Shown here piece by piece: positions 55,229 to 60,000 of a DNA stretch of 60,000 nucleotides (position 1 is its first letter; each line of letters begins with the position of its first letter). The position numbers and the translations under genes were made by a program. Source of the stretch: Symsagittifera roscoffensis (lineage: Eukaryota > Xenacoelomorpha > Acoela > Convolutidae); NCBI RefSeq assembly GCF_963678635.1, contig NC_087064.1, positions 18,650,509-18,710,508 of the forward strand, given 5' to 3'. The notes under the pieces were generated by a model. It worked only from the letters and a program-made list of their open reading frames with translations, had not been told where the DNA came from and did not search any database.

Positions 55229-57235
55229 TCGTATCATTTGTAGTCAAAACATCAGAAATTAGCTTTGGCTGAAAAAAATAGAAGAGAAGTCTAAGCTCCA
55301 CAAAAGAGAATCCTTTCTCATGAAAAAAAAAAAACACAAAGGATGAGATCGATTGTGTCCGCCTCCCCGCTGGCGATCCTGGATATACTCCCAAAAAAGG
55401 GATGAACTGAGAGACATTATATATTGTTTTTGGGTACGACTACAAGGAGCTGTGCGAGTAGGGCAAGAACGATTATGCTTTTGCACTCCCAAGGACCTGA
55501 TGTGAACAATGACGTGCCTGATGAGTAATCAGGATTGGCCAGGTTCATAAATGACTGCGGCGAAAACGGCCCAATGCAAGGCCACAAAAAGTGGACAAAT
55601 GGGAAGGGGAACGATCACATAATGCTAGTAGCAGAGTGCGACATAGAGCCCGGAGAGGAAATTCTCTGTGATTATGGAGCGGATTTTCTGCCTTGAAGGA
55701 TTTTCTGCCTTGAAGGATTCCCAAGGAGGAAAAGCCAAAAATTTCTTCGGAGTATAGTGTGTGTCATTGCAATGAACCCTATGACGGCGTAATTTCCGAA
55801 CTAACAGCTAACATTGATTATGAAAACGAGAGAACAGACAATGAAAACGAGAGAACAGACAATGAAAACGAAAGTGAAGAACAAGAAGAAAACTTAGATT
55901 CAGACGAAAACCCCGCAGAACTTCTGGTCGAAGGCACACCCATGCCTTCCTTGCGGGCTCCCCATTACGTTCTTTAACGAATTGTAGTTCACCAAGTGGT
56001 ATGTCCAGTGAAGCCATTTTTTGACGACCCCATTGATAAAAACTGAAAACGAACGCATTACTTTGTTTTTTTTTGCCTCGAATGTAATGCTGTTACCAAC
56101 AAAAATAAACTACTTCGATATGAAGAAGCATAGCGAGAGAGAACCTAAAAAGATCGGATATCGGGCAAGTCATATACTGTATACTCTGCAAACGTGTACA
56201 CTAAAGAAATTAAATACCCACACCAATGAACAGTGGGGTTGAGCTGCCAAAGTCAATGATCGACCCTGACCATGTGCCTAGACGACAACACTACTGTCCC
56301 AGTGAGACAGAGATAAATTCGTCAGAAACAACCGAGTTGAAGACCGAGTTGTCACGCAGCTAGAACCGGAGCCCAAGGAAAAAGCATTCAAGTGCCAATT
56401 CTGCATTGCATGGTTAGCTTCAAAAACCGGGCAACATTGCACAGGCACTTCCTGTGTTTTCATCACGTTAAAGACAAGAACGTACTTAATTTATTCCAAA
56501 AATGCCATCTTATGTGCTTGAAGTGAAGTCAAAATCTCGGTTTATATGTACAAAAAGTAAGATCCACGATGCCAAGTTCGTCTTATTGACAGCTCGCATA
56601 CGTCTGAGTGAAAGAAAGTGAAATCGCTCTGGGATCTGCCAGACTCAATTTTGAGTCCAGCTGAGGTAAAAGAGGAAGAGAAGGAAGACAAGTGGCTCAA
56701 TAAAACAAAAATCAATTTCAACTCATAAGGAGAAACCCAGATGACAAACATCAAAGGAAACACGTTCAGTGAGGCGAACATGAAAAGGAAAAACAAGAGA
56801 AAAAGAGCTGCGATGATTGCGACAAGAAGGATGACAAATGTCTCTCGCCTCGAAGTGTGGATCGCCATGTATCATAATTTGAAAGCGGGAAAGTCTGTGA
56901 CTAATATGCTAGGAGAGCTGAAAAACTTTATTGATCACTTTCCGTTATATGAAATCGGATCTTTTCAGCACAAAATTGACATCGAGGCTTTCGAATCAAA
57001 AATTCTTCAGATGATGGACCAAGAGAATCGATCAAACAGGAGCCGTCGAAACACTAGCCGGAAAGCGGATGCCAACACTCTTCCTCAGATTCAAGATGTT
57101 CCGCTGATGAGGAACCGATTGCTGGAGTATTTGAAGGCCACCCTCAAGGAGGACACTTCTGAGGTATCTGAGGAAGAACTCAGATCAGTAACATTAAATT
57201 TGGTGGTTCAAGCCCAATTCCATTATTTGCCATAA
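55229..57235 (+). pseudogene. SET-domain / C2H2 zinc-finger gene, tandem copy 2
   Basis: Near-identical to copy 1 over 53667-54780, with a ~175-bp deletion in the linker, a 17-bp duplication after DFLP and a more complete acidic repeat (open at 55759-55977). SET motifs HIMLVAECDIEPGEEILCDY and GADF are present; the Gly in GEE is kept here but is Val in copy 1. A finger KAFKCQFC with HFLCFHHVKDKN follows in a shifted frame. Beyond 56600 it extends into an open 164-codon frame (56741-57235): a basic start (MKRKNKRKRAAM), RLEVWIAMYHNLKAGKS, a Ser/Arg stretch and a helical QDVPLMRNRLLEYLKATLKE region. This part has no counterpart in copy 1. The four stops and the frameshift in the SET part are shared with copy 1. 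Confidence 0.65.
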
Positions 57236-58000
57236 AATTGAGCCCATTTTCTTTTCTGGTAATGTATTGTATCTACTGCTATTAGTTGTAATTAATGTGT
57301 CCTGAGCTGTTTTCAGTGTTTTAAACATATTTGGGTTTGGGTGCGTTTTTGGAAAAAAAAGTTGCTTAAGCCCAATTCCATATTAATGGCCCATTGATAG
57401 CCCTTATTTAATTTTTCTGACAAACTCTTGCTTTTCTGATGCTACTGGGTCAGGTTTCTGTGTTCAGGGCATACTTTTAACAGTTTTATTCTATTTTTTG
57501 AATTTAGGTGCGTTTTTGGAAAAAAAAATAGGGTTTAAGCCCAATTCCATAATTTTGGCCTAAAATTGAACTTAATTTAAATTTTTTGACAAATTCTCAC
57601 TTTTCTTATGCTATTGGGTAAATTTTATGTGTTATGACCATGATTTTCACTATTCTATGCTATTTTGAATTTAGGTGCGTTTTTGGAGAAAAAAGTTGGG
57701 TGTAAGCCCAATGTCAAATTTTTGGCCTAAAATTGCACCTTAATTCATTTTTTGACAAACTATTGCTTTTCTGATGCTACTTGGTATGGTTTCTATGTTC
57801 TGGGCATAATTGTAACCATTCTGGGTTTGGGTGCGTTTTAGGGAAAAAAATCTTTATTCCATGTTTTTGGCCTAAAAAGGAACTTAATTTTGTTTTAAAG
57901 GCAAACTTTCGGTCTTCTGGGCTTTATTTCCACTATTTTATTCTAAATTGGGTTTAAGTGCGTTTTTGTAATTAACAGCTCTTTTTTGCAAAAAAAAGTC
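57211..58000. repeat. 144-169-bp satellite, five units, overlapping a coding end
   Basis: agcccaattcca starts units at 57211, 57369, 57538 and 57705 (agcccaatgtca), and a worn unit begins near 57849. Each contains ttttggcctaaaattgaact, ttgacaaactcttgcttttc and aggtgcgtttttggaaaaaa blocks. The first unit begins inside the last codons of the open frame ending at 57235. Shorter gtgcgtttttgtaattaac repeats continue to about 58200. Confidence 0.85.
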
Positions 58001-58244
58001 AGTTAAATTGGTTTTTCGGTTCCAGACACTTTTTCAGATTTTTCTGTCGTTTATTCGTCGATTTCGAGGTGCATTTTTCTAAATAAAGGTGCATTTTTGT
58101 AATTAACCGGGGTTGTGCGTTTTTGGAGGTGCGTTTTTGTAATAAACAAAAAAATCCCGGGTGCGTTTCTGGTAAATCTAATTACAAAAACGCATCAGTA
58201 CTAGAGCCATAATTTCTTGTCTATTTTGATCAATTTTGAGGATC

Positions 58245-58363
58245 AAAAATTTCCAAAATTGACTGGAAACCGACAAAGTTAGCTCTAGACCTATAAAGCT
58301 CCAAAAATGACTTCTACTCACAGAGCTAACTTTGTCGGTTTCCAGTCAATTTTGGAAATTTTT
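58245..58363. repeat. Inverted repeat, 42-bp arms
   Basis: aaaaatttccaaaattgact at 58245 pairs with agtcaattttggaaattttt ending at 58363; arms appear identical over 42 bp with a 35-base spacer. The right arm begins the open frame at 58332, which is otherwise not convincing as protein. Confidence 0.85.
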
Positions 58364-58572
58364 GGTTCATTTTTTTGCGTTCTCTAGGTTTTCCGGGGAT
58401 ATGTGGCGTTTGGGGTCAAACCAAGCGTTTTTGACTATTTTGATCTCTTTAAGGGATTCCTGGGGTTGGGTTAGAAGTCAATTTTTGAGACTTTTAGAGC
58501 TAGAAATAATTTGGTCAGTTTTTGGTCTGTTTTGGAGAATTCTGGGCCAATCTTTTTGCTTTTTTGGATTTT

Positions 58573-60000
58573 CTGGGGAAGAGAGGAGTCAAGACGCCAG
58601 AAGAAAATTCCGGAATCAATTCAGGGAACAGTCAAGGTGACAGTACCAATTGAAAGAACGATGGTTGAGCCAAGACTTGGAGTTAGTACTGAAGAAACTG
58701 AGACGGCTCCCGGACGAGTCAGTGGCAGAAGAAAGGCAGACTCATTACACTGCCATTTTTGCGACTTTGAGTTTTCGTCAAAGTCATCTTTCCCACTGAA
58801 AGCGGCATTTGGAAAGAACGCATAAACTGGAGGGCCCGGCCGATAACGCTATGCAAAAAGCAAATTTAGCAGAATTTCAATTTCGGGTGAAATCAAAATC
58901 AAGAACCCTGAAATACATATGTACCCGACCCGATTGTCGCGCAATAACAGATCGCATAAGCCGTCACCAGAAAGATCAACCAGATCATAAGGGTAGTTGC
59001 GAGGCTTTCAGCAGAGTGGGCCAACTAACTAAGTTTGAGTTGCCAAAGCACAAACTGAAGAAAACAAGAAGCACGACTGCTCGGTTTGGTAATTGCACTG
59101 GCCGCATATTACTTACAATTTTGCCCCCATTCTGCAAGCTTACAAGAGCTACAAACTGGATCAGTATGAGAAAAGAATTTCGCGAACCAAGACTCCAGAG
59201 AACAACGACGGGAAATTAAACAGGATTGCGATGGAAATTGAGGAAACCAAAGGACTTTCAGATGCCAAGGCAATTCAAAAATTTTTAAGTCGGGCCGAGG
59301 AGGAGGTAGTCAGAGCACCAAAAAGTTTAAAAAAGTTGTTCTCGATGTATTAAGCGACTTTGTGGTCGACTACTTTGTCAGTAGTTATGAAACCTAATAT
59401 CCCAGGCAGAAGGTAGATATTATGCAACTTAAAACGGTCACTAAGAAATCCCAAAAAGACCATAACCTCCCCATGAACCATTGGAACCACGCAAGACAGA
59501 CCATCACAAACGACCATCTCCCCACCCTGGCAAAAGCCATCAAACTGTCAAGTGAACTAGTGAAATTTGTGACCGAAAAACTGAGCGCGACTTCGATTAG
59601 TGAACTTGTGTTCAAAGTTCAAAGATGCTTTATAACAATGCTTATTGTGATAAAAGTGTCTAAAACTTCAAAGGTTTTGGAAATGCAGAGGAACTTCCTG
59701 GAGTGAACTTTCTACAATGAAAGAAGCGGTCCAACTGGTTTCGAATGTGCGCCTGAAAACTTGAGAGAAGTGCCCCCAGGAGCGGAGCGAGTGGCTGTAA
59801 AGTTGCTGCATGAGCAAATACAGCAAGCCATAAAACCTTCCATAATTACGGTTCGAAGGCCCTCGTCATGAAAAAAATTGAGTCGGAGCTAATGGCCGGA
59901 TATCTCGAGCTTCTGGAGAGAATGTGAAAGTCGAATTGGAAGTATATGTGGTCGCAATACACTATTGCTGACGATACCCGAATGTTTGACCTGACTGTGT
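58573..60000 (+). pseudogene. Third paralogue: C2H2 fingers and helical domain, runs off the window
   Basis: A frame from about 58573 gives GREESRRQKKIPESIQ, then LHCHFCDFEFSSKSSF; after a +1 shift it continues KRHLERTHKLEGPAD. Together these form a C-x2-C-x12-H-x4-H finger. A second finger follows: YICTRPDCRAITDRISRHQ and KDQPDHKG. After shifts near 59090 and 59345 come YKSYKLDQYEKRISRTK, a SDAKAIQKFLSRAEEEVV helix, then from 59422 ARQTITNDHLPTLAKAIKLS and SISELVFKVQRCFITMLIVI. The last helix pair resembles the region 57070-57235 of copy 2 in layout. The frame continues past a TGA (59704) as FYNERSGPTGFECAPENLRE. No SET domain is visible upstream, where the satellite lies. Frameshifts and stops indicate decay or unresolved introns. 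Confidence 0.6.

Noticed and set aside
58332-58640. 102-codon Trp/Phe-rich frame
   Set aside because: Begins in one arm of an inverted repeat, and its composition does not match the real finger frame that follows. More likely intron or spacer.

Overview
The window looks like AT-rich nuclear DNA of an invertebrate animal. It has long introns with canonical GT/AG sites, many decayed transposable elements (MITEs, LINEs, a Ty3/Gypsy relic), satellites and palindromes, and no operons, Shine-Dalgarno sites or long intact ORFs. I cannot name the species from sequence alone.

Left third (1-18 kb): gene-poor and repeat-rich. It holds a roughly 480-500 bp MITE family with GTTCCGACT/AGTCGGAAC ends, usually next to a short hairpin module; a hAT-like MITE family with CAGGGGCGGATTTAGG ends, two copies of which show 8-bp target duplications; a dead Ty3/Gypsy integrase; tRNA-like sequences; and many inverted repeats, two of them with interlocked arms. 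One GC-rich terminal exon on the + strand (16998-17181) encodes a cysteine-rich ShKT-like secreted domain.

Middle (18-52 kb): the main result is a candidate six-exon gene on the minus strand. Exons lie at 52126-51846, 44496-44267, 33088-32870, 20209-20084, 19931-19562 and 19235-18662. All five junctions have plausible splice sites and matching phase, giving 1800 nt (599 codons plus stop). The first listed exon is weakly HMG-box-like; the rest is Lys/Arg/Ser-rich with an acidic C-terminus, suggesting a nuclear protein. Three introns of about 7, 11 and 13 kb hold most of the repeats: a CR1-like LINE with an SGNH-esterase ORF1 and a 2A peptide at the start of ORF2, inserted into one copy of a 2.28-kb tandem duplication; an ~85-bp satellite with an internal inversion; a TIR transposon; two decayed RT relics; and a perfect 68-bp-arm hairpin.

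Right end (52-60 kb): a tandem multi-copy family encoding a SET methyltransferase-like domain, an acidic NENE-rich linker, C2H2 zinc fingers and an alpha-helical C-terminal region. Two copies sit head-to-tail (53.67-55.23 and 55.23-57.24 kb) and share inactivating stops. A third, partial paralogue (58.57-60 kb) runs off the window. A 144-169-bp satellite separates copies 2 and 3, and its first unit overlaps the 3' coding end of copy 2.
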